DNA of 64,000 nt, from assembly GCA_958295665.1 (NCBI GenBank), contig OY282560.1:187659561-187723560 (forward strand). Direction: 5' to 3'. Source of the DNA: Tipula vernalis. Lineage: Eukaryota; Arthropoda; Insecta; Diptera; Tipulidae. Made by a program: the position numbers and the translations under genes. Below the pieces are notes generated by a model that did not search any database, was not told the origin of the DNA, and was given only the letters and a program-made list of their open reading frames with translations. Below, one piece after another: positions 46,160-59,572 of this stretch (its first letter is position 1; each line of letters starts with the position of its first letter).

Positions 46160-47009
46160 ATGCATTAACCGAAGCTGATTTTTATAAATAAATCGTTTAA
46201 ATCATCGGCCATTGAAAAACAGCTGCCTGTTTATTGGCGTGCCAATAGAAAATATTGGGTGACTGTAGATATGTTCATGGATTGGTTTAACAACTGCTCT
46301 ATGCCGGGCGAGGAAAGTTATCTTACCAAGAAAAATTTAAGGTTTAAAGTATTATTGCTTTTAGATAATGCTCTTGGCCATCTAAATGAACTACATCATC
46401 TTAATTTGACGAAGATTTTGTTCCCACCGCCCAATACTACTTCACTAATCCAGCCATTGGATCAAGGTTTTTATACTCTTTTCTGGCATACTTTAAAAGC
46501 ATGTCTTTTCAGGCTATTTTGGTAAATTTAGAATTTGAACAAAGTAAATCACTCACAATTTGAAAGGAATTTTCAATCCTAGATTGTAATAAAAACTGTA
46601 TGTACTGGAATGAATGATATCAAACCTTCACACTTAATGCTTGTTGGAAAGCTGTTTTACCGGGATTGGTTCACGGAAAAATGATATTCCATTCAAAGCC
46701 ACTGATTACAACCGTATAATTAATGCTGGTCGTTTGCTACTTGGTGAAGGGTTTGATGATTCGGTGACCCAAGACGTAGATAAACTGTTTCTAGAGCAAA
46801 CGTTAAATAAAGAAGGTCTGATGAAGTTTATAAAAGAGTTAAAATGGTGTGGTCAAGATGGTGAAGAAAATTTTGAGGATGGTCCTGTTCAAAAAATATC
46901 TGTGGCTGCAGTAGAATACGGTGTTAATTTGGCAAAAAAATTAGAGTTTTATTTTACAAAACAGATCCTTGTACAACAAGTAAAACAAATTTGCAACAAC
47001 ACTAATTAA
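46160..47009 (+). pseudogene. Tigger/pogo-type DDE transposase, C-terminal half
   Basis: The plus strand gives QLPVYWRANRKYWVTVDMF, then LLLLDNALGHLNELHHLNLT and FPPPNTTSLIQPLDQG, the hallmark of CENP-B/Jerky-like Tigger and pogo transposases, where L-L-x-D-N-A-x-G-H carries a catalytic Asp. After about 115 bp with stops (46526-46640) a C-terminal part resumes: FKATDYNRIINAGRLLLGEG, FDDSVTQDVDKLFLEQTL, LTLN-type helices and a stop at 47009. The N-terminal CENP-B-like DNA-binding domain and first Asp are missing. Termini were not found. The copy is dead. Confidence 0.8.
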
Positions 47010-49495
47010 TTATCAACAACATTTTATTATCAACCATCAAAACTGACTTGTTGAATTTATGTTAATTAATTTTTTTAAACTGTTTTTAAATGAGATCAGT
47101 TTACCGAAAATTATACAGACCGACAAAGAAAAAGTAATAGATAAAGGATAGTCATTTCCGACTTATTTTTCGATGCTGAATCCGGGGCTATTTTTATGGG
47201 TTTTTAATATTTTACTTTTTTTATTATATCCTATCACATATTTCACTTTGATCTACTAGAGCACACCGTTTCATTCGTCAATACACGACCCAGCCTTTAG
47301 TAAGTGTCCCGAGGGTCGCCGGGCCCATCATGTATCGTTTTTACACTAAACATAGCGGAAAGAAAGGAAAGGCATGTTAGAATTATAAACTTAACCCGGT
47401 TACAGTAAACTAAGTAGTGAATAATTAGGATTGTATTATTAGTGTTGTATATGACGAAGGTAACGGTTACCACAAAATAATATCGGCTGGATGCTTGAAT
47501 ACTCTGGAAAGCTGGCACAAGTTAAATTTAAATTTGGAATTAAAATTAAAAACTAAAAAAATTGTAATTCATAGTTTGAGCAACAAATTATAAATTAATA
47601 AATAGATGAACAATTGCTAATAAAACCCAACCAGAGTCCATCTCACAAAACTACTACTGCCAAAACCCATATCCATTCCCTCGTAACTGAACTCAAAAAC
47701 TGTTAACTTTTAATTTAAAATTTAACTAGCTATGTATTTAAAAATCTGAAACATTCTGGAAACCTATTTAAAAATTTTATAATAATATTTAAGACAATTA
47801 ATATCTCTGGAAAGTAAAATCAAATTAATCTGTTATTTGTAATACTCTAAGAAACTGAACTAAAAGTTAGTCAAATTTAAATTTAGGCTCTGAAACAATA
47901 TATAAATTAATATCTCGATAAAACAAATAAATTAAGTATCCACAATTCACATTCGAAGATTATGCTAAATAAATGAGTCATTATCCAATACCCCGGATCA
48001 CCCAAAGTTATATCTAAATTTCTAATAGAAATATAAGCACTATTATAGAAAACGTCCAATTTGAAACGAGCAGAAAACCAAAACACTTTCCAACACCGCA
48101 CCAATATCCAGTGATTTGTATATGGGCCATTTCCGAATACAACTCGACGTATTTGATTCTACGAAGTTTAACACGTTGACTGCCACCATATGAAAAATTG
48201 AATTACAAAACTAGAAAAATGGAAGCATTTCCACATTAGAATTCGAACCAATTATTAGTATACGCGATTTTAGAAAGTAGTAGTATCAACATAATGCAGG
48301 CAATCATTTATTTATTTATTTATTAGTCACAAACAAATTTAATTAGTACACCAATCCCACTTACACAATCCACTTTGAGCTAAAGTTCATTCATATCAGA
48401 TTGTGCAAGATGATGTGAACATTAAAATATGTCATGTCCTAATAATTCGGCCAACACTGGATTTTTGGATCTACGACATTATTTGCAGCATATCTTCTTT
48501 CCACGATTTTTGAATCACTCGAAACGGCACTTCAGGGATCCTCGGCTGACGCATGTTCCCATTTTACGCAACTGAGAATTTTTAAAAATATTTTTTGTCA
48601 AACAATAATTATCAAAAATATACATATTTAGAAAATTAAATATATTCCGCTGACTTGAAAGTCAAACCCAACTCCCTGATATTAATGTGGGTCACAGCAG
48701 TCAAGACGTTAAAATTTTGTTTCAATCAAACCAGAATTGAATCAGATTTATGTCGTTCCATTGCTTGTTATTTACTTTTTTTATTTATTTTTACACAAAA
48801 CTTTAATACATTTTTCCACTATAAATAGAAATCCATTCCATTTTATTAGAATACAATAATCACTATCTAAACACCGACAAATTGATGAACAACTACTTAT
48901 ATATTTTAATTAAAGTCAAGCAAAAAATGACGTTTCCCTATCGACCACTAACTGATGAAGGGCCATTAATGGGACAAAAATTATAAAAGTGTTTTTTGTT
49001 TGTGAAAATTCGTGCCGATAAAGTGGAGAAAAATGGAAAAAAGATTTTTCTCGTTTTAGAATTGGTCTGCGTTGTATTATTGATTATATTGCGACAATAG
49101 CTGAATCACCGGTAATACGATAAAAACAGTTACACATCAGTCGACTGCTCTTTGTAAAAATATTTTTAGAAACAAAAATCATTTTTTAAAGAACACAAGC
49201 CGCGTGTAATTGTTTTTGTCCCATTAAAATTCGCCCATCCATTGTCGAGATACAACTTAAAACAAAGTACTGCGGCTAAAACCGGCTAATTTTTTGCTCA
49301 ATTTTGAAAATTTACCAGCTCCCAGGTGCAATGTTCTACGTCAAAATGTGCATAAGCTTTAGATTATCATTTGGATGGATCCGTTTTTTAACATTTTGTA
49401 GTTTTCGAGAACGGGATGCCATTTGAGATGCCTTCTATCAAAAAGTAAAGTAAATTTTTAAATAAAACACAACTAATGTGCATCCCTCCCCTTCC
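47010..49495. other. AT-rich stretch, simple repeat only
   Basis: A TTTA microsatellite lies at 48306-48324. A weak inverted pair with AATGGGACAAAA near 48968 and TTTTTGTCCCATT near 49216 may mark a small degenerate MITE. I see no coding sequence. Confidence 0.45.
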
Positions 49496-49667
49496 CTCTC
49501 CACCTCGCTGCAATATACTTGTTCCAACTTTTATTCTAGTAATCGAAACAGTTTTTATAATCGACTCTTGCTATTTCCCACAAAACGGCCACCAAACTCT
49601 TTTGAATGGTTTCTACGGACTCAAAACGGCGTCCCTGGAAGAGGTTAGACGGTGTCACATCTGGACA

Positions 49668-52309
49668 GCGATTTTGGTCGCAATTTGAGGATTGAGTTGA
49701 GAATTACCGGAAGGCAATAGTATTGGTAAAATGTTTTGGTGTCCAAAGAATAGATAAAAACAGAGAACAAACATTTGAAAAATAAAAACAACAATTCAGT
49801 GTTACCTCATGCGTACGAAAGGAAGGTTGTACATATTTTTATTTCCAGTAATTTTCTGTAAAATTTAAAACTAATAGAATGGTAAATTGAATAATGATTT
49901 AAGGGAGAACGCCACTCTGACCTACCATTTTCAAGTGCTTATTTTGGTATTTTTTTTTTTTTGAGGAATGGGTTGGGTTTAGAGAAGAAAAAACTTTTAG
50001 GCTATATTTGGCATATATTTAAGTAAACAACAAAATTTTTTTATGTAAAAAAAAATTCGAAATGGCGGCGCAAGAGTAGCTTTTGTAGCAGTGATTTTGA
50101 CTCGAGTCGCTCCACTGCACGCAGTAGAAGTCTCTTAAATTTGTTCCTGGAACAAAAAATAAAATATTTCCATGAAATATATTAGTTTTAGCATCGAAGT
50201 ACCTGAGGAAATTAAAAAATACGAAAAAAAAATAGAGACAAGTTTGAAGAAAAAGTTTCATTTTTCGACTATAATTTTCGTATAAAAAGTTGTATATCTT
50301 TTTTAATTTTTAATGAATCAAAAAAAAAAACTCTGGTACTTCGATTTTAAATCTTTTTAAGAAGCTACAGTTAAAATTTCAAGTCGATTGAACAAAAATT
50401 GATGTTCTGCTGCGTGCGTATCAATAACTTCTCAATAACTTTAGAATTTTTTTACATACCACTAATCATCAATGCCAGCTCCATACAATTGTCCCTCTAT
50501 GTTGATTTACGCTACATTTCTGGCCTTGGAAGCTGCCAAATTGCCTCTCCGAGCCACTTTTGCCGCATCCGTCATCGAGTACTCTTCATGTGAAATTCTC
50601 GTGGCATCACTTTCAACGCAAACAATTAGGCCCAATTTTCACACCTATTGTTTCTATTCTATTTCACCTATTGTCCCCATTAGATTAACACTAATTCAAA
50701 ATCACTAATTTACTTCTTATATTTTTCACATTACCCCTCTTATTCGATGTTAAACAAAAAACCTTTTGGCATGAAACAAGAAACATTAAAAATCGCACAT
50801 TTGACAGTGTCAAATGGCGGTTTTTGTTTTAGTTTTTTGTTTAACATGATGCAAATAAGAGAGATAAAATAACACGAAAAAGAGGGATATAAAATATAAT
50901 GTGGAAAATATAAGAAGTAAATTAAGGTGTAACCTCTCATACTTGGAATAAGAAAAATAAAAATAATAAGAAATTGAGCTTTTCTTATTTCACTTTGACA
51001 TTTCGACTATGGATAACCTCAAAATTTTTAAGTTCAAAGCGAAATATTTTTGTTTGATTTTTCAGTTATTTTAGGAAAAATTCTACTAAATTCATTTATA
51101 TCGTAAAAAATTATTAATTTACATTTACTAGTTCTAATTAGTGATACAGAAACACTATACAACATTTTTTTTTGTTTTAAAAAAATTGTATATCTCAATT
51201 TAATTTTTTTAGGTTATGTTTCAATTTTTGTTTGGGTTTTAAATGTATGTACAATATAATTGCTCAATTACTTACTGTCTAATTTAATGCTCAAATATTC
51301 CTGTTCTGATTTATTTATTAATAATTAATCAAAATGTTATAATTTTTACCAAACCAGTTGTTTACTTTCTACAGTAAAAAGTTGTGCAACCTTTCTTAAG
51401 TTTTTTAAGTTGTTCACGAAAAATTTCGCTCGTTTTAAGTTTTTTAAAGTGACAGCTGAAATTTCCATTTCCCCTCCAAAAAAAATTTAAGTTTCTTATT
51501 TTAAGTATGGTCGAATACACCCAAATTCCCTTTCTCGCTCTCTTACGTTATTTTTTTTATTTTTCTTATTCTAACTATGGTTCTCGCTTTAGTTATTTTG
51601 ACTTAATGTTAATTCAGTGCAGGAAAGGAAGGATGTACGTCATGTGATTTTTCATCATTTAAAATTATTAATAAAATTATAGTTTATAAATATGTATTTT
51701 GCTGACTTATTTTCCATTTTTAGTTAATATTTATTTATCTTTAATTCTTATTCAATTAACAATTTTATTAGTTTCAAATTTTGCAGAAAATTACTGGAAA
51801 TAAAAATATGTACAAACTTCCTTTCGTGTGCATGAGATAACACTGAATTGTTGTTTTTATTTTTCAAATGTTTGTTCTCACTTAACTCAAAAAATCAACA
51901 AATTTCAAAAAAAAAATTTGTTAAAAATATTATGAATGTGGCCGACGAAGAATGTATAAATTAAAATCCATTTATTTATGCTGCTTTTTGTTTTTTATAT
52001 TTAAGATCACGAGCAATTGATGATTGCGTATATTGTTTTGGATTTTTGTTAATGAAGTAAAATTGTCTCGGTTACAACAATAATAGATAGAAAATTATGA
52101 ATTCCTCATGTAGGAAAGCAACGCTCGGAAGCAACAAAAAAATTGAACCGATTTCACCCGCTTAGCTTATCTTTGATACTTACCATCATGAGAAAACACA
52201 CTAATACAATAAAAATATTTGATGGCACACAATAGCAAAATGTACATTATACGCCGTGTATATATACAAAATTCTCAATCCTTATTTTGCGACCAAAATC
52301 GATGTCCTG
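49668..52309. mobile_element. 2.64-kb nested palindromic element, family unknown
   Basis: The outer inverted ends pair GGACAGCGATTTTGGTCGCA with inverted GGACATCGATTTTGGTCGCA, then AGGATTGAG. A second inverted pair of about 133 bp lies inside (49764-49896 versus 51742-51878, with ACAACAATTCAGTGTTA and TTACTGGAAATAAAAATATG or their complements). A third palindrome lies at 50709-50921. No transposase was found. The minus-strand window 50460-50610 is protein-like (ISHEEYSMTDAAKVARRGNL) but unrecognised. A 9-bp duplication may exist (GGTGTCACA / GGTGTTTGT) but is imperfect. Confidence 0.6.
50709..50921. repeat. palindromic MITE inside the nested element
   Basis: The ends TTTACTTCTTATATTTTTCA and inverted TTTACTTCTTATATTTTCCA pair, and TGTTAAACAAAAAAC occurs in both arms. 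The arms differ in length by about 35 bp. Flanking TAA/TTA does not form a clear duplication. Confidence 0.65.
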
Positions 52310-52619
52310 GTGTTTGTGGAACGATATTTGTTTGATTTTTGCGGAAAAATTCACGAATAATTATCGTGGTATGCAACGCAACGGTGCGTTATCGTAATGC
52401 AAAAATCGTTTTTTTTCGAATGAACTCACGCAAATGACGCATAACGCTTAAATAATATTCTTTATAACTAGACAATACCACGCACGATAATTGAAGAATA
52501 TTGTTAACATTTGGTTTATGCCGGACGTTTCAGAATGTAATCAGCCAAAGAAAGCATCTCTGCAGCAACTTCAATACGTTGACGTTTTTCAAAAAAAAAT
52601 GTAGTACCTTTGGAACACA

Positions 52620-55600
52620 TTGAGAAGACAAACCTAAATCATTCTTCAAAATTGATTGAATTGATCAAAATTATAGGCCAGTAATACCTACAATGTCTCT
52701 AAAACTTATTTGGCGACTACTCAGTACCACTCGTCGCCGTAACACTTTCTTAATATTTTTAATGCATTATCACAAGAAATTTGTTTATTTACCGACAAAT
52801 ATTTTTAACAATTACAAAAGATGTTATAATATTTTACATAATAAAAGAAAGTTCAGATGTCAAGGACCGTCATACCAACCTAAAAAACAAATGGTGTTGT
52901 ATCGATACGTAAAGTGCGCGAATTTTTAAAACAAAAATCATCTTATTTTTTGATCAGAGTAACGCATGCAATATGCCCACAAATAAAATACATCTAACAT
53001 TTTTTGTTGGTAGTTGTAAAACATTATGAGCAACGTCGGCCTCGCCTCAGACTACAAATTTCCACCTTGAGAAAAAAAAAAACTTACCGCCAAAGTTAAC
53101 AAAACTTACATTTAGATAATGAAATACAATATTTAGTGCACCTTGCACACTTGTTAATTTATTGAATGAATTAATTTGTTCGGTATTAATATAAAATGAC
53201 TCTCCAAATATCATTCAGCAGTCTACAATATTTCGACTAACTTCAAATAATTGATATTTTGTTTCGACCACAAACAATTATTAATTTTAATCTTAACGTA
53301 GTATTACATAAATTAAACTTAGCAAATAAAATCATTAACAATAATGATTCAACAATAAAGTAATCAACGTATAGTTTATTAAATATCATTTTAATTAAAT
53401 ATGAAATCGCTAAATATAAAATAAACCCTGGAACAAAACAATTATTTCCGTTATCACAATTAATCCCATTTTAAATGTATCATTGCTAATGACAATTATA
53501 TTTCTCATTCGTTATTTTCAACCATAATCTTTATTTCTCATTTGTTGTATAATTAATTATCAAAATTTTCCAAGAATCTGGTGCTACTATGATATTAATC
53601 AGCATTATAGTTATGCAGCTGGAATTTTATCGATCACATAATAATTTGTATTATTCAGCGTGCTTTATAAATAATGTGATCAATTTCCTCTTCATTAATT
53701 ATCAAATTTTCCAAGCAATGAAATGTAAAAAAAATTTATTGATACGTTTTGTGATTTTGGTCTATTATGATCGGCAATTGAATACATTTAAGCTGAAAAA
53801 TTCATTTTATTTTATATAATATAAACAATCATGATTGGTGTATATAAATAATTTTACCACTTCAATTTTTATCTAATGACTGATTGATTGATTTTTCACA
53901 TACTCGTACAATAAGAAAATCCACTTATCTTCAATTTTTCCTTTATTTGCCACCCAGCACCCACTAACTCGTTGTTAAATGAAAATGATTGCGAATTTTA
54001 CTTATATGCGCTACAGTCGGTTGATAAATGATGTGGAGTGATTTCACTGCACAGACTATTGCACATTTTTCTCGTTTAAGGGTAAAACTATGTATGTAAA
54101 TAATTACTGTTGTACGAAAAAAAATTGACTTTATTCATTGCCTTGGGACTAGGTGGAATTCAAGTGAATGAATAATACACGCAAATAAACAGCAACAAAA
54201 CAATTCTGAGGAGATGATAGCAGATCATTTGTTTCGAAATAGAGAGATTTACATGACACACCGAAAAATAAGGTACCTATTAAGACGTACGAGGGTGAAA
54301 AAAATGTTGGAACATGAAAACAACGAAAGTGTATTAAAGAAAATGAACAATTGAGTCAACAAAAAAGTAAGATTTGTTTTTTGTCATTTCATCTAAACTT
54401 TTTACTCGTAGACACATTTATATTGTATGTATGTATACGTTTTTATTTAGAAAAAGTATAAAATGGAAATAAACTCGAATTTATAATATAATTTATGATG
54501 GGTGTTAGATGTGGGTGACTAAAGCTCAATTTAAAAGTATGTACTCGTATATGCCTGACATGTATCCAGAATATGGAAATGTTCAAGAATAATAAAATGA
54601 ATTTATTTAATCAAGGGTCTGCCGTTATTTAAAATGTCGGTATCTATCTAGGCTCCAGTACAAGTAAAAACGAATTTTTATCGCAAACCTTTATCGACTG
54701 CTATCAACTACTTAGAAAAAATCGCAAAATCAGTATTATATTTAGAATACAATCAACTCCCATCCTATTTTCAATTTTTAGGTAGTGATACTGATGATGG
54801 GAAAAAAGCGAAAAAATAAAATTTTACCCGTTTAATCCAACTCAACAATTTTACCTTTTTATTTTTCAAGCTGTTTTTCGGAGATAAAACGAAGAATTCT
54901 ACGGCTTATCAATGAAAATACCTACATGTTTTTGATATTCAATTCAGATTTCAAACTCGTTGCTACTTATTTGTTTTTTTTTTAACTACTCAAAAATGAA
55001 AATTAGAAAATCTTTTTCAATTGTTTTTGTTATACAATATTCACATCATAAAAATAAAAATTTACAATTTTTTTTTTTTTTTCATTTTAATGAAAATATA
55101 TTGGATAACACCAAATTGGTCATTTTATCGCCCCGAACAAGTTTTTCACTCAGACGCATGGATAATAAACGTTATTATTATGGAATGATAAATTTTCATT
55201 ATTTTGAGTGTAAAATTTTGTATACATTAAATAAATTGATATCGATTAGAATTTTTGAAACAGACTAGCCCTGTTATTGCCTTAAAACAATTGTATTTAC
55301 GGTATACAGAAATTTAAAAATAAAATAGGAGTATACCATATAAGTAATTGTATATTCTATTAGATTATCACAAAAATTATTGATTTTTATTATAATATGC
55401 TGGTTTTGTATTTTAGGTTTATTCAAGTTTAAAATAATAGCATTTTAAAGCAGGTTGGATATTCACATAAGAAATGTTTATTCCTCGTTAAAAGAATAAT
55501 CCTCGAAAATGGGTAAAATAAACCCCTTGATAAAGGCGCTTGATAAAGGCAAATTGTTTCCGTATTACTCAAAAGGTTCTAAGGAAAAATAACCAAACTG

Positions 55601-56440
55601 TCATGTTATCGATTTTATGTTACTTTCTTTTGTCTGATTTCCAATATGGTTTCCGTGAGAAATTTTTTCAGAGGAATAGCAATTCAGTCGATCTGTAGAC
55701 TTGATGCCATTATTCGGCATACAGTAAATCCCTAACCGGTACCGTCAATTGGCACACCAGCTGACCTCGTAAAAAGGATGGGTTATGATCTGTTTGGGCG
55801 AATGGCTAAAGCAAAAATTTTTGATAACCCCGCAGAAACAAAATTGTGTTCGCCTTTTGCTTAATTGTTGTTTCAAGCCGCTTAGCAAAACAGAACTTGA
55901 CAAATAACTAAAAGGATCGAAGAGCCAACCAATTTACACTGTCGCAGATTTTTGTTTGTTATAAAGAAAACAAATTGATAAATCTGCAAGTTCTAAAGTT
56001 AAACCTAGTTTCCTATCGTATTTATATACCGCTGATATGTTCATCTCTTGAAGTCAGAGAACACATACCTTACCTCTTAGACCAACTTGTTGTAGCAAGT
56101 ACAGTGCACGTTTTGGCATATTCCAGGTTGTTTGTTATATCTGCATAAGTGTTCCGCTCTTTAAATTTACTGACAGAAGGAAATGGGGGAAAATGGCACT
56201 TAACGGTAGAGTTTCGGGTAATTCAGTTTTGTTATTTGTTCGTTTGTTTATATATGCAATACGATTCTACAAATTTTATAATTTATCAGGTGCAAAACAG
56301 GACAGGTGCAAAAAAAATGGAGTACTCTGTCTCTTCCTCCAGACAGTGCCCTGTAATTGCTCCGATAACCAACATGACCTGACAGCGCTGAAGTGAAATC
56401 AGCTGTTTAGATCTCGCCAAACCTAACTTTGACCAGACCT
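52620..56440. other. AT-rich stretch, no genes recognised
   Basis: The open frames at 52693-52929, 53589-53819 and 54960-55268 are A/T-driven with no motif. A short direct repeat (TTAATTATCAAA(A)TTTTCCAAG) occurs at about 53550 and 53696. Confidence 0.45.
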
Positions 56441-56449
56441 GCCGCGTTA

Positions 56450-58965
56450 TTACTCAGGTACTATTTAATCATTTGTCGTTCGTCAACTTACTAGCTTCCT
56501 GCTGAAGCAGTAGTGTGCTTGATGCAAGAGGCATTTCTATATCCCTTTTGATTTTTGTGATATGGCCCATAGCCCCAAGTCGAGCCAGCTCATCGGCTTT
56601 TGTATTCCCTGTAAAATTGAAATGCCCTAGCACCCAAATTAGATGGTGTTGTATTGGCCTGTCATCTGGTTAAGAAATGAGAGACAGTTCTAGACTTCTT
56701 TCGACATGACAGCCTGACTGTCCGTAAAAATACGATTATCACTAATTGATATTACATTATAACTCCAGTCAACGACTCCCTTTATGGCAATTACTTCAGA
56801 TTAGAAAATGCAACAATTGACGGGGAGACGGAAGGAAAAGTTTATCAGAAGTTCCTCACAGCACGCCCCAGCAACGACTTTCCCATTCCTTTTCGAACCA
56901 TCCGTGAAGAAGTTTATGACTCTTAAAGAAGGCTGAAAGTTTTAAAACTACATCCATCAGCCGGTCTCTCTTTGGAGGGAATCAGAGTCAGAAACTTTAC
57001 GTCAAAATATAGTGACGGGATAGTATAGTTGGTAGTCTTAGGAATAGATGCGTATGCTGCATTGTTACAGACCCACATTGAAAAGTATTTCAGTTGAAAC
57101 AGGTGTTTGAACAAATGTTTAAAGGAGTCAGATGAAGCAGATTATCTAGTGCCTAAGTGGATGTGCTCCTTGGTTCCCCACTAATCCATAGGGGACTGTT
57201 CTCTGGACTTTCATCAATAATTAATTTCAGACAGCTTGTCGACTAAGGCATCAAGTTCTTGGTAATTTCCTGGAAACCGGAGCTGAAAGTGATTTACCCA
57301 GAATAGTTGTAAAAGTGTCCCAGACGGGTTTCTTCCTGTTCTTATAGATTGGACTTTTAAGAGATTCCATGTCCATTTAAATTTGAAGATAAGAATTATC
57401 TTTCGACACTTTCTAATTTAATAGACTGTTCATCAAAAAGTTTGAGGCAAGTTTAATATGTAATACCTCCTGTCTGTTCTTAGTTGTAAAAGTCGGCTTA
57501 TTGCCTATATTGCATATATGAAGGTTAGTACTTAGATTGTAATCAAGGAGTAACTCACCTCGCTCATTTGTATCCGTACATCCTCAGATTGTCTGATGAG
57601 AATTTGCATCGCTTCCCAGGATGACTCCAAGGTATACCTGCTAGGTAATCTGGTATTAGCCAGAGGTTATACTGGTCGAAATAGTATACTCAGAGGTTAT
57701 TCTATCGAATCCTACCTTCCTTTTTCACGTGTACTAATCTAGACATTTATGTAATCAGAGAGTTCCTAGTTGGCTGTCGGCGACCTCAGGGCGCCCAAAT
57801 GAGATTTCGAGCGCAGCGGAAGTGTCCCCAACCGACTTCGCCGCCTCCGGCTTGCCGCAACCTTCTTATAAACTTTGAGTGTGATCGCACTGAAAACATT
57901 GTTAATGTATAAGTACCATTAGTTTTTTATAGTGTGGTCAGTGGCTCTCTGGTAATAAGCAGCCTTTGATTGATTCAACCGTTTGATTTGAAGGGATTCA
58001 CACTCGGCCTACAGAAGATCTCTTCCATGGTAATAACGAACGGCAAGGCTGGTTGCACTGCCTTCTTATAGAGGAGCAGAGATCTCTGACATGCACAGGC
58101 AGTCAGTTTAATCTGATTCCTATCTCAATCCTCATCCCGACTAGTCGGAGCGGGTGCGGGGTTTTCCTACAGAATTCTTAGGTAGCCAGAGGTTAAAGCC
58201 GCTTCGTCCTTCCTCCAATTGGCGAGCTTGATACTGCCATCGTCTTGTGACTGGTCAACCACTGCCAGAACCAGCTGATCGTTGAGACCTCACTGAGAGG
58301 CTTCATAATGGTAGCACCTAACATCTTTCTTTTAGCGATCTTAGGGCTTTCCTCCTATCAAAATATTATTAATCTTTGCTAGAGCCCTCCAGGCTTTCCT
58401 CCTGGTATTATATGTTGGTCTTGAGGTACCAGCTTCGTTCATGCTTTAGTTTCGCTGCATTTTTGATTGCTCAGGTTTAGTGATCTGAGTTGAGGGACCA
58501 GCCTCATTTGAGCTTAGGTCCCGTTTTTTCTTTGTAGACTTGGAGGTAGGCCTAACGAGCCGTCTCTATTGGGTCCGTAATTCCCGCATTCTGAGTACCG
58601 GACTTTTTTTGTTGTTGTATTTGTTTGTTAGAATTCATGTTATGTCCCCCGAGTAGCGGAGAAAATAAGACCGTCTGAACAGAGATCCGCAGTAGAAAGA
58701 TAGGGCTACTTAATCCGGAAGGCGCCATGTATCACCGTTAGTGACAGCTAGTTTTTAAGCTTAGTTAAACTTGTTTTTAAGTCTGGTCGATTATCGGTAC
58801 AAATAACACCTTAACCCAGCCCAGCGGTTTGTTTAAGGCTGTCTCCTTTAAAGCCGTGTTTTGGCCTAGAAACCAATAAATCAGTAATCTAGTTATCAGC
58901 GGTTACCACGGGGAGGTATCAAGAGCACTTGCGGAAATAGCAAGATGCGGAGCTCACAGCAAGTG
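56450..58965 (-). pseudogene. Jockey/I-type LINE, internally deleted and frameshifted
   Basis: On the minus strand the order is a leader, an ORF1-like start at about 58640 (MNSNKQIQQQKKSGTQNAG), several unassigned fragments, then at 57110-56450 an ORF2 C-terminus. The last includes LKYFSMWVCNNAAYASIP and an RNase H in shifting frames: FTDGSK-like opening, the NRIFTDSQAVMS block with a catalytic Asp, and a GNTKADELARLGA-like end. The RT core expected between ORF1 and RNase H is not visible, and only about 1.5 kb separates them, so much of ORF2 is deleted. The patch is noticeably less AT-rich than its surroundings. The RNase H call is solid; the ORF1 call is weaker. Confidence 0.65.
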
Positions 58966-59507
58966 CTAATTTGAGTCACCCAAGCAGCTCCACGTCTGAC
59001 CACCAGCAGTACTATAAATTTATTAAATTTTTGAATAAAAAATATAAACATTTTTATTTGGTTCAACTACTTGATCAATACCTCGTTATATTATATACAG
59101 CAAATTTACATTTTTTTGTCCTAACATACTCTGAGTTTAACTGGAAAATAGAAATAATTTTTGCCGGATGGTTATTGTAACAATATAGTAAAAGTCTGCA
59201 AAGAACACTAAGGTTTATCAGGAGGAGCAAACATTTTATAATCTTTTTAACTTCGTGCTTCGAAAATGTTGAAAATTATTGTTCTTATTCAATTCAGTAT
59301 AGGAATTTCATGCAGTTTACTAGATATTAACTAAACCAGGTTTGTAGTCAGTTGTTTCAACGCTCCAACTATTTAAATATTTTCTACGAATTTTGAAATA
59401 AAATCAACCAATTGCCTTGTAGAAGATTTTCAAAAGCCCTCTCTAGTTTTTTTAGTACATATTTTCCAAGCTAAATTTGTACGGAATTTCTGAATCTCTA
59501 TACCAGA

Positions 59508-59572
59508 GGTGTCCATAAGGTCGATCGCGATCGACTGGTCGATTTTTGGTCAATCGCCAATTAAATTCCATT
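59508..59572 (+). other. possible hAT-type terminus
   Basis: CAGAGGTGTCCATAAGGTCG followed by ATCGCGATCGACTGGTCGAT resembles hAT ends, which commonly start CAGAGGTG. No partner end or transposase was located nearby. Confidence 0.3.

Larger units (their letters stand above)
49500..52480 (-). pseudogene. mariner transposase fragments split by a 2.6-kb insert
   Basis: The upstream piece (52480-52310, minus strand) reads EYYLSVMRHLREFIRKK, then TIIIREFFRKNQTNIVPQ, matching the segment around the second catalytic Asp of DD34D mariners. The Asp motif itself is frameshifted. The downstream piece (49660-49500) reads GRRFESVETIQKSLVAVLWE, then DYKNCFDY, the mariner C-terminus. The PDLAP third-Asp block is lost. 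The two pieces lie in the correct order and strand on either side of the palindromic insert at 49668-52309, which supports an insertion into one mariner. Sequence 52500-52620 may be further 5' material. Confidence 0.55.

Noticed and set aside
48960..49230. Inverted pair AATGGGACAAAA / TTTTTGTCCCATT as a MITE
   Set aside because: Similarity is short and A-rich, with no extended arms or duplication.
54960..55268. 102-codon ORF
   Set aside because: Phe/Asn/Lys-rich translation including a run of Phe from a T-tract, with no recognisable domain.
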